Made by a program: the position numbers and the translations under genes. A stretch of 64,000 bases of DNA from Amycolatopsis thermoflava N1165 (GTDB lineage: Bacteria > Actinomycetota > Actinomycetes > Mycobacteriales > Pseudonocardiaceae), in assembly GCF_000473265.1 (NCBI RefSeq), contig NZ_KI421511.1, positions 4,253,560-4,317,559 of the forward strand, written 5' to 3'. This document shows positions 27,833-36,575 of this stretch, in pieces (positions within the stretch are counted from its first letter, which is position 1; every line of letters begins with the position of its first letter). A model generated the notes under the pieces. It saw only the letters and a list, made by a program, of their open reading frames with translations, was not told where the DNA came from and searched no databases.

Positions 27833-28330
27833 TTACGTGCCGGACACCGGGGGTTCACAGAGTGAGACTGCGCACGCCTGCGCCAGCGCGGCCTGCGTGT
27901 AGTGCAACCAGAAGAGCCGGACCTCGTTCTCGGTGACCGGCAGCCGGGTCCAGGCGCCGACCGTCCACCGCGGTTTGCGCACGTACAGGGCGGGGGCGTG
28001 GGCGACCATGGTGAACCAGGCCCGCAGCCAGGCGCGGTCCAGGGTGAACACCGTCTGCCCCCGGTAGTTGAGCACCACCGCGCGCACCGCCGCGGTCACG
28101 CTCTCCCGCATCGCCGCGCCGTGCCGCTCGCGGAACGCCTTGCTGTCGCGGATGAGCTGGTAGGCGTCCGGGAACAGGTCCTCGTCCCGCAGCCGCCGCC
28201 TGCCCCGGTAGCCGGTCTCCAGCGCGGTCAGCAGATCACGGCCGATCGCGTACAGGCACTCGGCGACGTTGGGTGACATCTCGACCAGGACGTGCCCGCC
28301 CTCCCCCGGCACGGCGTTCAGGAAGTCCAC
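27833..28330 (-). CDS. Diverged DUF2017-like protein
   Basis: A 165-residue protein without an obvious database name. It keeps the layout of the DUF2017 protein encoded at 29588-30145: an N-terminal helix, then DEDLFPDAYQ (compare RLLPDYHK), a middle helix AAMRESVTAAVRAVVLN, LDRAWLRAWFTMVAHAPAL (compare [18 protein letters not shown]) and a final FWLHYTQAALAQA (compare [15 protein letters not shown]). Like its canonical counterpart it follows a clpS-type gene with almost no gap (one base). The paralogy is my inference from pattern and order; identity is low. Confidence 0.65.
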   Translation of the reverse strand: MDFLNAVPGEGGHVLVEMSPNVAECLYAIGRDLLTALETGYRGRRRLRDEDLFPDAYQLIRDSKAFRERHGAAMRESVTAAVRAVVLNYRGQTVFTLDRAWLRAWFTMVAHAPALYVRKPRWTVGAWTRLPVTENEVRLFWLHYTQAALAQACAVSLCEPPVSGT

Positions 28331-28331
28331 C

Positions 28332-28577
28332 TCAGCGCCCCTGCAGCGTCGCGTGCAGGCCGAGCACCTGGAGGTGGGCGACCAGTTCCTCGGCCTGCTC
28401 CCGCCCGGCGCACCGGGTCAGTTCCGCGCGCCCGTGCTCGATGACGTCTTCCACGAGTTCGAGTCCACGCTCGAACGGCAGGCCGAAGACCTCGTGGATC
28501 GCATAGGCGATCGACGGGGAGGAGTTCATGTGGTCGTGCACCACGACCGCCCAGGCCCGCTCTGCGCTCACGGCCAT
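28332..28577 (-). CDS. Diverged ClpS-like adaptor
   Basis: An 81-residue protein that reads as a ClpS core: ERAWAVVVHDHMNSSPSIAY, EVFGLPFERGLELVEDVIEH, GRAELTR and the final LQVLGLHATLQGR. It aligns along its length with the canonical ClpS at 30142-30441. The Asn-Asp-Pro-Val-Asn-Leu-Met loop of the canonical copy is changed and one residue shorter. The pocket methionine and histidine of LMLDVHH are replaced by LVEDVIE, so binding of N-degrons is unlikely. GGAG lies 8 bases before ATG at 28577. It may be a Clp regulator or a decoy adaptor. Confidence 0.78.
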   Translation of the reverse strand: MAVSAERAWAVVVHDHMNSSPSIAYAIHEVFGLPFERGLELVEDVIEHGRAELTRCAGREQAEELVAHLQVLGLHATLQGR

Positions 28578-28601
28578 CAGATCGCTCCGTGACCAGCCGC
28601 G

Positions 28602-29591
28602 TTACTCGAACGCTTCCGGCCACACGTCCCGGTACGCGGGCACGCCCGCCACGCCCACCGCGCTCACCAGCCCGTGCACGCACGCCCGCGCGAAGACCCG
28701 CGCCGCCGCCGCGCACAGCTCGTCCAGTGCTGCCGCGCGTGTGGTCACGCCGAAGGGGCCTTCGGCCGCCGGCAGGTCCCGCGCGCCCGTGGCCAGCGCG
28801 AACACCGTGTCGCCGTCGAACATCGAGTGCGCCGGGCGCACCGCGCGGGCCAGGCCGTCCTGCGCCGCCACCGCCAGGCGGCGGCACTCGGCCTTCGACA
28901 GGTCCGCGTCGACCGCCACCACGCCGATCGTCGTGTTCAGGTCCGTCTCCCGGCCGGGCACCGACGCCGCCCGGTCCGGCCAGCGCACCCCGAACTCGCC
29001 CGCCACCTCGTGGTCCGCCGCGTACGGGCGGCCGCTGTCGAACGACACCGCCTCGCCGCGCGCGTTGACCACCGCGAGCGCCCCGACCACGAAGTCGCCT
29101 ACGCGCTCGCTCGCCGTGCCGGTCCCGCCCTTCAGCGAGCCGACCGCCGCCCCCGCGCCCGCGCCGACGCAGCCCTGCTCGACCGCGGTGCCCGCCGCCT
29201 CGCAGGCGGCGTACCCGAACGAGGCGTCCGGCCGGTTGCCCCAATCCGACCGCGGCAGGTCGAAGATCACCGCGCCGGGCACGATCGGCACCACCTCGTG
29301 CGGCTCGACGCCGACCTGGAACCCGCGGTCCCGTTCGGCCAGCCACCGCATGACCCCGTCCGCGGCCGCCAGCCCGTAGGCGCTGCCGCCGGACAGGCAG
29401 ATCCCGTCGACGTACCGGACCAGGTTCTCCGGCTCCAGCAGGTTCGTCTCACGCGTGCCGGGCGCGCCGCCGCGCTGGTCGACCGCGCCCGTCGTGCCCG
29501 GCGGCGCGAGCACGACCGTCGTGCCGGTCGCCCAGCCGTCCCCGATCCGGTGGTGGTGCCCGACCAGCACCCCCGGCACGTCCGTGATCAC
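28602..29591 (-). CDS. P1 (S58, DmpA-type) peptidase, Rv1333-like
   Basis: Self-processing N-terminal nucleophile hydrolase of 329 residues. It has the opening [12 protein letters not shown], the substrate-site GICLSGGSAYGLAAADGV, the VGSLKGGTGTASERVG region and the predicted autocleavage/nucleophile site DLN-TTIGVVAVDA around Asn219-Thr220. It probably acts as an aminopeptidase, amidase or esterase on peptides. GTG at 29591 overlaps the DUF2017 stop. In M. tuberculosis the same peptidase sits in the same place, but directly before mec. Confidence 0.9.
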   Translation of the reverse strand: MITDVPGVLVGHHHRIGDGWATGTTVVLAPPGTTGAVDQRGGAPGTRETNLLEPENLVRYVDGICLSGGSAYGLAAADGVMRWLAERDRGFQVGVEPHEVVPIVPGAVIFDLPRSDWGNRPDASFGYAACEAAGTAVEQGCVGAGAGAAVGSLKGGTGTASERVGDFVVGALAVVNARGEAVSFDSGRPYAADHEVAGEFGVRWPDRAASVPGRETDLNTTIGVVAVDADLSKAECRRLAVAAQDGLARAVRPAHSMFDGDTVFALATGARDLPAAEGPFGVTTRAAALDELCAAAARVFARACVHGLVSAVGVAGVPAYRDVWPEAFE

Positions 29592-30145
29592 GCCGTCAGT
29601 GCCTGGACCAGGCTTTCCTGCACCCAGGTCAGCCAGTGGTAGACGCCGAGGTGGGGCGAGCGCGGATCGTCCTCCGGCAGCTCGTCGGGCATGTCCTCGG
29701 TGACGTCGAGCGCGGTGCCCAGCGCCAGCCGGACGTCGTTGAGCGCGGACAGCCACGCGTCGGCCTGCTCGTAGGTCAGCCTCACGTCGCCGCCGTCGCG
29801 CGGCAGGGTCTCCATGACCACCGCGGCCACGCCGACCTTCGCGTCGACCAGCTCGGGCTCGTGCAGCGACCGCAGCGCGCTCGCCGAGTCCAGGACCTCC
29901 TGGCTCGGCGTGTCCGGGTCGATCTTGTGGTAGTCCGGCAGCAGGCGGGACAGCACCGGGTCGTCCGGCGACTGCGACGGGCCGGTGCGGATGCCGGTCA
30001 GCTCGGCCAGCGGGTCCTGCGGCGCCTCCTCGGCGCGCGCCCGCAGCATGTCCTCGAGCTGGCTCACCAGGCCGCGCAGCACCGCGGCCTCCTGCTGCTC
30101 GAACCCGGCGTGCACGCGGCCGCCCTTGCGCTGCCAGCCCCTCAC
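29588..30145 (-). CDS. DUF2017 family protein (ClpS partner gene)
   Basis: A 185-residue, mainly helical protein with the DUF2017 pattern [40 protein letters not shown], an [19 protein letters not shown] helix and the final [15 protein letters not shown]. This is the Rv1332-type gene that almost always follows clpS in Actinobacteria. GTG at 30145 overlaps the clpS stop (GTGA), so a functional link to ClpS or Clp proteolysis is likely. The molecular function is unknown. Confidence 0.88.
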   Translation of the reverse strand: MRGWQRKGGRVHAGFEQQEAAVLRGLVSQLEDMLRARAEEAPQDPLAELTGIRTGPSQSPDDPVLSRLLPDYHKIDPDTPSQEVLDSASALRSLHEPELVDAKVGVAAVVMETLPRDGGDVRLTYEQADAWLSALNDVRLALGTALDVTEDMPDELPEDDPRSPHLGVYHWLTWVQESLVQALTA

Positions 30146-30441
30146 GAAGTGTGCTCCATCGTCGCCCACAGTCCCGCGGCGTGCAGTTTCGTCACGTCCG
30201 CCTCGACCTTCTCCTTCGTGCCCGAGGACACCACCGCGCGCCCCTTGTGGTGCACGTCCAGCATCAGCTTGGTGGCATGGTCGCGGCTGTAGCCGAACAG
30301 CTTCTGGAAGACGTACGTCACGTACGACATCAGGTTCACCGGGTCGTTCCAGACGATCGTCTGCCACGGCTGGTCTTCGGCGCCTGCCTCGGTGCCGAGT
30401 GGTTCAACCTGCGTCTGTTCGGATGCGACAGGCGTGGTCAT
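30142..30441 (-). CDS. clpS: Clp protease adaptor ClpS
   Basis: Adaptor that delivers N-degron proteins to the Clp unfoldase. The 99-residue protein has the actinobacterial core [34 protein letters not shown] and [10 protein letters not shown], with the substrate-pocket residues (NDP...LM and the H in DVHH) intact. ATG at 30441 is chosen with GGGG upstream, giving a disordered 30-residue N-terminus. It is the first gene of the minus-strand run down to cysM and divergent from pncB. Confidence 0.95.
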   Translation of the reverse strand: MTTPVASEQTQVEPLGTEAGAEDQPWQTIVWNDPVNLMSYVTYVFQKLFGYSRDHATKLMLDVHHKGRAVVSSGTKEKVEADVTKLHAAGLWATMEHTS

Positions 30442-30538
30442 GCGCCCCATGGTGTCACGGAACCGGCACTGCGTGGACCGGTGGTGGGTCTGTTCGGGTG
30501 ATTCGGCCGAACGCGCAAGTACCTCATAGTCTGATCCC

Positions 30539-31843
30539 ATGGGTTTCCCCGAGACGCACGGCAGCACGGCCCTGCTGACCGACCACTACGAGCTCACCAT
30601 GCTGGGCAGCGCCCTCGCCGACGGCACCGGCGACCGCCAGTGTGTGTTCGAGGTCTTCGCCCGCCGCCTGCCAGCCGGGCGGCGCTACGGCGTGGTCGCC
30701 GGCACCGGCCGCGTGCTGGAGGCGATCGCCGACTTCCGGTTCACCGACACCGAGATCGACCAGCTCGCCGCCACCGCCGTGGTCGACGACGAGACGCTGT
30801 CCTGGCTGGCGAACTACCGGTTCGGCGGCGACGTCGACGGCTACCCCGAGGGCGAGCTGTACTTCCCGGGCTCGCCGATCCTCACCGTTCGGGGGACCTT
30901 CGCCGAGGCGGTCCTGCTGGAGACCGTCGCGCTGTCCATCCTCAACCACGACAGCGCGATCGCCTCCGCGGCCGCCCGCATGTCCTCGGCCGCGCACGGC
31001 AGGCCGATCATCGAGATGGGCGGCCGCCGCACGCACGAGATGGCCGCGGTCGCCGCCGCGCGCGCCGCCTACATCGGCGGGTTCGCCACCACGTCGAACC
31101 TGGAGGCCGGGCGCCGCTACGGCATCCCGACCCGCGGCACGGTGGCGCACGCGTTCATGCTGCTGCACGACAGCGAAGAGGACGCCTTCCGCGCCCAGGT
31201 CGAGAAGATGGGCACCGACACCACCCTCCTGGTCGACACCTACGACATCACCCGCGGCATCGAGACCGCGGTGCGCGTGGCGGGCCCGGAGCTGGGCGCG
31301 ATCCGCATCGACTCCGGCGACGTGGGCGTGCTGGCCCGCAAGGCGCGCGAGCAGCTCGACTCGCTCGGCGCGAAGGACACCCGGATCGTGGTGTCCGGCG
31401 ACCTCGACGAGCACGCGATCGCCGCCCTGCGCGCCGAGCCGGTCGACGCCTACGGCGTCGGCACGTCGGTGGTCACCGGGTCCGGCGCGCCGACCGCCGG
31501 GATGGTCTACAAGCTGGTCGAGGTCGACGGCCGCCCGGTCGCCAAGCGCAGCGAGAACAAGGCCTCGCGCGGTGGGGAGAAGTCCGCGCTGCGCCGCCAC
31601 AAGCCGACCGGGACGGCGCTGGAGGAGGTCGTGTACGCGGCCGGTCAGCGCCCCGAGGCCGGGGAGAACGACCGCGAGCTGCCGATCCCGCTGGTGCGCG
31701 GCGGCAAGCCGGTCGACGGCCTGCCCACGCTGGAGGACAGCCGCCAGCGGCTGCGCGAGGGCCTGGTCAGCCTGCCGTGGGAGGGCCTCAAGCTCTCCAG
31801 CGGCGAACCCGCGATCCCCACCGTCTTCCCTCAGGAGGCGTGA
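30539..31843 (+). CDS. pncB: Nicotinate phosphoribosyltransferase
   Basis: Salvages nicotinate to nicotinate mononucleotide for NAD synthesis. The 434-residue protein starts with [20 protein letters not shown] and has [41 protein letters not shown] and [10 protein letters not shown]. The length fits the short PncB1 form. Its stop overlaps the pncA start by one base, so nicotinamidase and NaPRTase are co-translated; the third gene is an aldolase. Divergent from clpS across 97 bases. Confidence 0.96.
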   Translation: MGFPETHGSTALLTDHYELTMLGSALADGTGDRQCVFEVFARRLPAGRRYGVVAGTGRVLEAIADFRFTDTEIDQLAATAVVDDETLSWLANYRFGGDVDGYPEGELYFPGSPILTVRGTFAEAVLLETVALSILNHDSAIASAAARMSSAAHGRPIIEMGGRRTHEMAAVAAARAAYIGGFATTSNLEAGRRYGIPTRGTVAHAFMLLHDSEEDAFRAQVEKMGTDTTLLVDTYDITRGIETAVRVAGPELGAIRIDSGDVGVLARKAREQLDSLGAKDTRIVVSGDLDEHAIAALRAEPVDAYGVGTSVVTGSGAPTAGMVYKLVEVDGRPVAKRSENKASRGGEKSALRRHKPTGTALEEVVYAAGQRPEAGENDRELPIPLVRGGKPVDGLPTLEDSRQRLREGLVSLPWEGLKLSSGEPAIPTVFPQEA

Positions 31844-32412
31844 TGAGCAGGGCACTGATCGTCGTCGACGTGCAGAACGACTTCTGCGAAGGCGGCGCAC
31901 TCGCCGTCACCGGCGGGGCCGAGGTGGCCGCGAAGATCACCGAGCACCTCGCGCGCGGTGGTTATTCGGCGGTCGCCGCGACCCGCGACTACCACATCGA
32001 CCCGGGCGCCCACTTCAGCGAGAACCCGGACTACGTGCGGTCGTGGCCGCGGCACTGCGCGGCCGGGACTCCGGGCGCGTCGTTCCACCCGGCGCTCGAC
32101 GTCGGGCCGATCACCGCGGTGTTCTCGAAGGGCCAGTACAGCGACGGCTACTCGGGGTTCGAGGGCCACACCGACGCCGGCGAGAAGCTCGTCGACTGGT
32201 TGCGCGAGCGGCAGATCACCGACGTCGACCTGGTGGGCATCGCGACGGACCACTGCGTGCGGGCGAGCGCGCTGGACGCGGCGGCGGCCGGGTTCTCGGT
32301 GCGGGTCCTGCTGGACCTCACCGCCGGCGTGGCGCGCGAGACCGTGGACAAGGCGCTGGAACAGCTGCGGGCCGCGGACGTGGATCTCGTGGGCACCCCG
32401 CGGGTCGGCTGA
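31843..32412 (+). CDS. pncA: Nicotinamidase
   Basis: Hydrolyses nicotinamide to nicotinate. The 189-residue isochorismatase-fold protein has the catalytic aspartate in IVVDVQNDFCEGG, ATRDYHIDPGAHF with metal-binding residues, and the nucleophilic cysteine in VGIATDHCVRASAL. AGGAGG precedes ATG at 31843, which overlaps the pncB stop. It supplies the substrate of PncB; in M. tuberculosis the homologue also activates pyrazinamide. Confidence 0.95.
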   Translation: MSRALIVVDVQNDFCEGGALAVTGGAEVAAKITEHLARGGYSAVAATRDYHIDPGAHFSENPDYVRSWPRHCAAGTPGASFHPALDVGPITAVFSKGQYSDGYSGFEGHTDAGEKLVDWLRERQITDVDLVGIATDHCVRASALDAAAAGFSVRVLLDLTAGVARETVDKALEQLRAADVDLVGTPRVG

Positions 32413-33071
32413 TGCGCACCGTCCTGCGCAAGCACAACAACCGCTTCCGGGAGCGGCTGGCGACCGGCCGCATGGTGGCGATCCTGCGCGCGGACGACCC
32501 GTCCTGGTTCGCCGACGCGGGCCAGGTCCTCTACGAGGCGGGGCTCGGTGTGCTGGAGGTCGACCTGGCGACGCCGGGCGCGCTGGACGCGATCGGCGTG
32601 CTGCAGGCCGAACTGGGTCAGGACGCGCTGATCGGCGCCGGCGGGGTGCGCACGGTGGCCGCGGTGGACCGGTGCGCCGCCGCGGGCGTGGACTTCATCG
32701 CGACGACGGTCTTTTCGCCGGACGTGCTGTGGCGGGCGCAGGAGTACGCGCTGCCGATCGTGTGCGGCGCGCTCACGCCCACCGAGGTGGACGCGGCCTG
32801 GCGCTACGGCCCGGCCGCGGTGAAGCTCCACCCGGCGGCCACCGCCGGCGGGGCGCGGTACCTGGAGGAGGTCCAGGCCGCGCTGCCGGAGGTGCCGCTG
32901 GTGCCCGCGGGCGGGGTGGAACTGTCCGATGTGGACGCCTACCTGGCCGCGGGCGCCCTCGCGGTCGGCGTCGGATCCCCCCTGTTCGGCGACGCCCTGG
33001 ACGGCGGCCGCCTCGACGAGCTGGGCAACCGCGCGTCCCGGCTGGCGGCCACCGCGGGCCGCTACGCCTGA
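32412..33071 (+). CDS. KDPG/KHG aldolase family protein
   Basis: A 219-residue class I aldolase of the 2-keto-3-deoxy-6-phosphogluconate / 4-hydroxy-2-oxoglutarate family. The residues RMVAILRADDP, the catalytic glutamate in LEVDLATPGA, the LIGAGGVRT loop and the Schiff-base lysine in AVKLHPAAT are present. Its ATG overlaps the pncA stop by one base, which is an unexpected partner for NAD salvage. No Entner-Doudoroff dehydratase is in the window, so the true substrate may be another 2-keto acid. Confidence 0.87.
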   Translation: MRTVLRKHNNRFRERLATGRMVAILRADDPSWFADAGQVLYEAGLGVLEVDLATPGALDAIGVLQAELGQDALIGAGGVRTVAAVDRCAAAGVDFIATTVFSPDVLWRAQEYALPIVCGALTPTEVDAAWRYGPAAVKLHPAATAGGARYLEEVQAALPEVPLVPAGGVELSDVDAYLAAGALAVGVGSPLFGDALDGGRLDELGNRASRLAATAGRYA

Positions 33072-33075
33072 GCCG

Positions 33076-33726
33076 TCAGAGCCCGAACGGCGAGCAGCTC
33101 GCGGACCCGACGAGGATGTCGCCGGACGCCGGTCCGCCCTGCGGGAACAGCTTGATGTGCATGGCGTTCGTCGTGAGGCTGCCGTCGGCGGGCACCGGCA
33201 CGACGAGCTCGTTCAGCACGACCTCGGCCATCGGCGGCGCGCCCGGCGTCGCGCCCGGGATGGTGATCACGTGGTTCGGCGGGATGTTCTGCGGCACCGT
33301 GATGCCCGTGACGGTGCCCAGTGACATGTAGCCGTTGCTGCCATTGGCCGTGGTGTTGCAGCCCGCGCCGAACGTCCTCGCCTTGATCACCGGCCCGCCG
33401 AACTGCTGCAGCACGCTCGTCTCGAACCGCTGGCCGGTCACCTTCACGCTCGCCGTGCCGTCGGCGTTGCGGGTGCAGGTGGTGCTGCCCAGGCCGTACT
33501 TCGTGCGGGTGCCGACGGTGATCGGGTCGGTGCGGCCCTCCGCGGTCGTGTCCACGACGCACGGCGCGATCGGGTCCGCGTGGGCCGACACGCCGTCGAC
33601 CGTGATGTCGACTGCACCCACCGAACCTGCGCCGGTCGCCTCGGCCTGCGCCTGCGCGGTCGCCGGCACGGCCACCACCGCCCCGAACAGGGTCGCCGCC
33701 GCCACGATCCGCCTGGCCCGCTTCAT
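33076..33726 (-). CDS. Secreted protein, choice-of-anchor P-like
   Basis: A 216-residue protein with a Sec signal peptide (RIVAAATLFGAVVAVPATAQ, cleavage after AQA). The mature beta-rich domain contains four cysteines in spaced pairs (APCVVDTTA, TTCTRNADGT, AGCNTTANG, SASCSPFG) and ends GDILVGSASCSPFGL, as in choice-of-anchor P proteins of actinomycetes. ATG at 33726 follows AAAGGAGC. Probably a surface or extracellular adhesive/structural protein; no known activity. Confidence 0.78.
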   Translation of the reverse strand: MKRARRIVAAATLFGAVVAVPATAQAQAEATGAGSVGAVDITVDGVSAHADPIAPCVVDTTAEGRTDPITVGTRTKYGLGSTTCTRNADGTASVKVTGQRFETSVLQQFGGPVIKARTFGAGCNTTANGSNGYMSLGTVTGITVPQNIPPNHVITIPGATPGAPPMAEVVLNELVVPVPADGSLTTNAMHIKLFPQGGPASGDILVGSASCSPFGL

Positions 33727-33887
33727 GAGCCGCTCCTTTCGCCTGAGAAATGCCTCCTCGACAATCGGCAGGTCGCGGCGGCACCCTGACCCACCCGGCC
33801 GGATGCCACCCGGACGAGTGGATCCCGGACTTGCCGGGAGCGGGGCGGTGGCCCGGTCTTGACGGTGGCCCCCGGTACCGTGTCCTG

Positions 33888-35933
33888 GTGGCCGTCCGTA
33901 CTGCGTTCCCCGGTGTCAACGAGCTCCTCACGACCGCTGTCGAGGCGCTCGGCGGTGCGGAGCGCCCGGGGCAGGTCAAGATGGCCGAGGCGGTCGGCCG
34001 CGCCATCCGCACCGGCGAGCACCTGGCCGTGCAGGCGGGCACCGGCACCGGGAAGTCGCTGGCGTACCTGGTCCCGGCCATCCGGCACGCGGTCGAGAAG
34101 GACACCACGGTGGTCGTGTCGACGGCGACGATCGCGCTGCAGCGCCAGCTCGTCGACCGCGACCTGCCCCGGCTGGCGAAGGCGCTGAAGAAGCCGCTGG
34201 GCCGCATGCCGACGTTCGCGATCCTCAAGGGCCGCCGCAACTACCTGTGCCTGCACCGCCTCGACTCCGGCGCGCCGGAGGAGCCGGAGGACCCGGCCCT
34301 GTTCGACCCGTTCGCGGTGTCACGGCTGGGCAAGGAGGTCACGCGGCTGCGCGAGTGGGCCTCCGACACCGAGACCGGCGACCGCGACGAGCTGGTGCCC
34401 GGCGTGACCGAGCAGGCGTGGCGGCAGGTGTCGGTCACCGCCAAGGAGTGCCTCGGCGTGGCGCGCTGCCCCATCGGCCAGGACTGCTTCGCGGAGCGGG
34501 CGCGCGGTGAAGCGGGCAAGGCGGACGTAGTGGTCACCAACCACGCGCTGCTGGCGATCGACGCGTTGCAGGGCTATCAGGTGCTGCCGGAGCACGACCT
34601 GGTGATCATCGACGAGGCGCACGAGCTGGTCGACCGCGTCACGTCGGTCGCGACGGGCGAGCTGACGTCGTCGGCGGTCGCGGTGGCCGTGCGGCGCTGC
34701 GGGAAGCTGATCGACGCCGACACGGCCGACCGGCTGCAGGAGGCTTCCGAGGGCCTGGCGATGATCCTGGAGGACATGCCGGCCGGGCGGCTGGACACGC
34801 TGCCGAAGGCGCTGGGCGGTGCGGTGGCCGCGGTGCGGGACGGCGCGCACGCGTGCCTGAGCGCGCTGGGCTCGGACCGCAAGGAGGACGTCGAGGAGGC
34901 CACGGCCCGCAAGCTCGCGCGCTCGCAGCTGGAGGAGGTGCACGACACCGCGGTGCGGCTGCTCGACGCGTTCGCCGAGGACACCGCGCACCAGCGGGAT
35001 GTGGTGTGGCTGTCCAACGACAAGTTCTCGTTCAGCAGCAGGCCGCCGATGCTGCACGTGGCGCCGCTGTCGGTGGCCGGGTTGCTGCGGGAGCGGGTGT
35101 TCGCGCAGAAGACGACGGTGCTGACGTCGGCGACGCTGGCGCTGGGCGGCGCGTTCGACACGCTGGCGCGGCAGTGGGGGCTGCCGCCGTCGCAGGCGCG
35201 GGTGGTCGCCGCGGAGGGCACGGCGACGGAGAAGGCCCCGCCGGCGGACGACGACGAGCTGAAGTGGTCCGGTCTGGACGTCGGTTCGCCGTTCGACCAC
35301 CGGCGCAACGGGATCCTCTACGTGGCGAAGCACCTGCCGCCGCCGGGCCGCGACGGTCTCGGCGAGAAGACGCTGGACGAGATCGCGTCGCTGATCGAGG
35401 CCGCTGGTGGCCGGACGCTGGGCCTGTTCTCGTCGATGCGCGCGGCGAAGCAGGCGACCGAGGAGCTGCGGGACAGGGTCGGCTTCCCGATCCTGTGCCA
35501 GGGCGAGGACACCACCTCGCTGCTGGTGACGAAGTTCGCGGAGGACCCGCGGACCTGCCTGTTCGGGACGTTGTCGCTGTGGCAGGGCGTGGACGTGCCG
35601 GGGCCGTCGCTGCAGCTGGTGATCGTCGACCGGATCCCGTTCCCCCGCCCGGACGACCCGGTGCAGTCGGCGCGCCAACGGGCGGTCGAAGCCCGCGGCG
35701 GCAACGGTTTCCTGACGGTGGCGGCCACCCACGCGGCGCTGCTGCTGGCGCAGGGCACCGGACGGCTGCACCGCTCGGTCGGTGACAAGGGTGTGGTGGC
35801 GGTGCTGGACTCCCGCCTGGCAACGGCCCGCTACGGCGGCTTCCTGCGCTCCTCACTCCCCCCGTTCTGGCCGACGTACGACCCCGAGGTGGCAAAAGCG
35901 GCGCTCAAACGCCTGGACGCAGCCACCGGCTGA
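33888..35933 (+). CDS. dinG: DinG-family ATP-dependent DNA helicase
   Basis: An iron-sulfur superfamily-2 helicase of the XPD/DinG class, 681 residues. Walker A AGTGTGKSLAYL is near residue 48 and the DEAH box is in LVIIDEAHELVD. Four cysteines for the 4Fe-4S cluster lie in NYLCLHR, KECLG, ARCPIG and QDCFAE, and the C-terminal motor motif VAATHAALLLAQGTGRLHRS is present. It unwinds replication or repair intermediates. Position next to pncB matches mycobacteria (Rv1329c-Rv1330c). GTG at 33888 is used; no better start is in frame. Confidence 0.94.
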   Translation: MAVRTAFPGVNELLTTAVEALGGAERPGQVKMAEAVGRAIRTGEHLAVQAGTGTGKSLAYLVPAIRHAVEKDTTVVVSTATIALQRQLVDRDLPRLAKALKKPLGRMPTFAILKGRRNYLCLHRLDSGAPEEPEDPALFDPFAVSRLGKEVTRLREWASDTETGDRDELVPGVTEQAWRQVSVTAKECLGVARCPIGQDCFAERARGEAGKADVVVTNHALLAIDALQGYQVLPEHDLVIIDEAHELVDRVTSVATGELTSSAVAVAVRRCGKLIDADTADRLQEASEGLAMILEDMPAGRLDTLPKALGGAVAAVRDGAHACLSALGSDRKEDVEEATARKLARSQLEEVHDTAVRLLDAFAEDTAHQRDVVWLSNDKFSFSSRPPMLHVAPLSVAGLLRERVFAQKTTVLTSATLALGGAFDTLARQWGLPPSQARVVAAEGTATEKAPPADDDELKWSGLDVGSPFDHRRNGILYVAKHLPPPGRDGLGEKTLDEIASLIEAAGGRTLGLFSSMRAAKQATEELRDRVGFPILCQGEDTTSLLVTKFAEDPRTCLFGTLSLWQGVDVPGPSLQLVIVDRIPFPRPDDPVQSARQRAVEARGGNGFLTVAATHAALLLAQGTGRLHRSVGDKGVVAVLDSRLATARYGGFLRSSLPPFWPTYDPEVAKAALKRLDAATG

Positions 35934-36575
35934 CGCCGGCCCTCCCCTGCGCGAGCCCCCACTCGCGCGCCCCACACCGTGCACTCGGTCCCCCACTCGC
36001 GCACACCGGCGCGAGTCCCACGCCCAGCACCGCGAGTCCCACCCTCAGCGCCGCGAGCCCCACACTGAACGGCGCGAATCCCCGCCCACCGCCGCGAGTC
36101 CGACCCTCAGCACCGCGAGTCCCACACTCAGCGGCGCGAGCCCCACGCCCACCGGCGCGAGCCCCACCTCACCGCCGCGAGTCCCACCCTCAGCGCCGCG
36201 AGCCCCACACTGAACGGCGCGAATCCCCGCCCACTGCCGCGAGTCCGACCCTCAGCACCGCGAGTCCCACATTCAGCGGCGCGAGCCACGCCCACCGGCG
36301 CGAGCCCTACCCCCAGCACCGCAAGTCCCACGCCCACCGGCGCGAGTTCTACCTCCAGCACCGCGAGTTCCACCATCAGCCGCGCGAGTTCCACCTTCAG
36401 CCGCGCGAGCCCCCACGCCCACCGCCGCGAGCGCCACCCTCAGCGGCGCGAGTCAGCAGTGCGAGTTCCCCGCCAGTGCCGCGAAGCTCCGCGCTCGGCG
36501 CACCCGAACCATCCCCGGCCCGGGCCGGGCACTCACGCGAGGGCCCGCGTCCCCAGCCGCCAGCCCCCGCCTGTT
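35934..36575. repeat. Array A: degenerate about 21-bp tandem repeats
   Basis: About 25 units of 20-22 bases fill the gap between the convergent dinG and OsmC stops. On the plus strand each contains CGCGAGT/CCCCAC followed by a variable CTCAGCACC-like part. A higher-order duplication is visible: 36031-36142 recurs at 36176-36287 (145-base period) with about two changes. On the minus strand the unit GGGGCTCGCGCCGGTGGGCG resembles the last bases of the OsmC gene, GACGGCTCGCGCCGGTAG. No reading frame in it looks like a real protein. Function unknown. Confidence 0.85.

Noticed and set aside
30642-33071. 809-codon plus-strand frame through pncB and pncA joined to the aldolase
   Set aside because: Only its last 219 codons are the aldolase; the upstream part is an out-of-frame reading of pncB and pncA.
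35934-36575. CRISPR array
   Set aside because: Units are short, degenerate, contiguous and lack constant-length unique spacers; no cas genes nearby.
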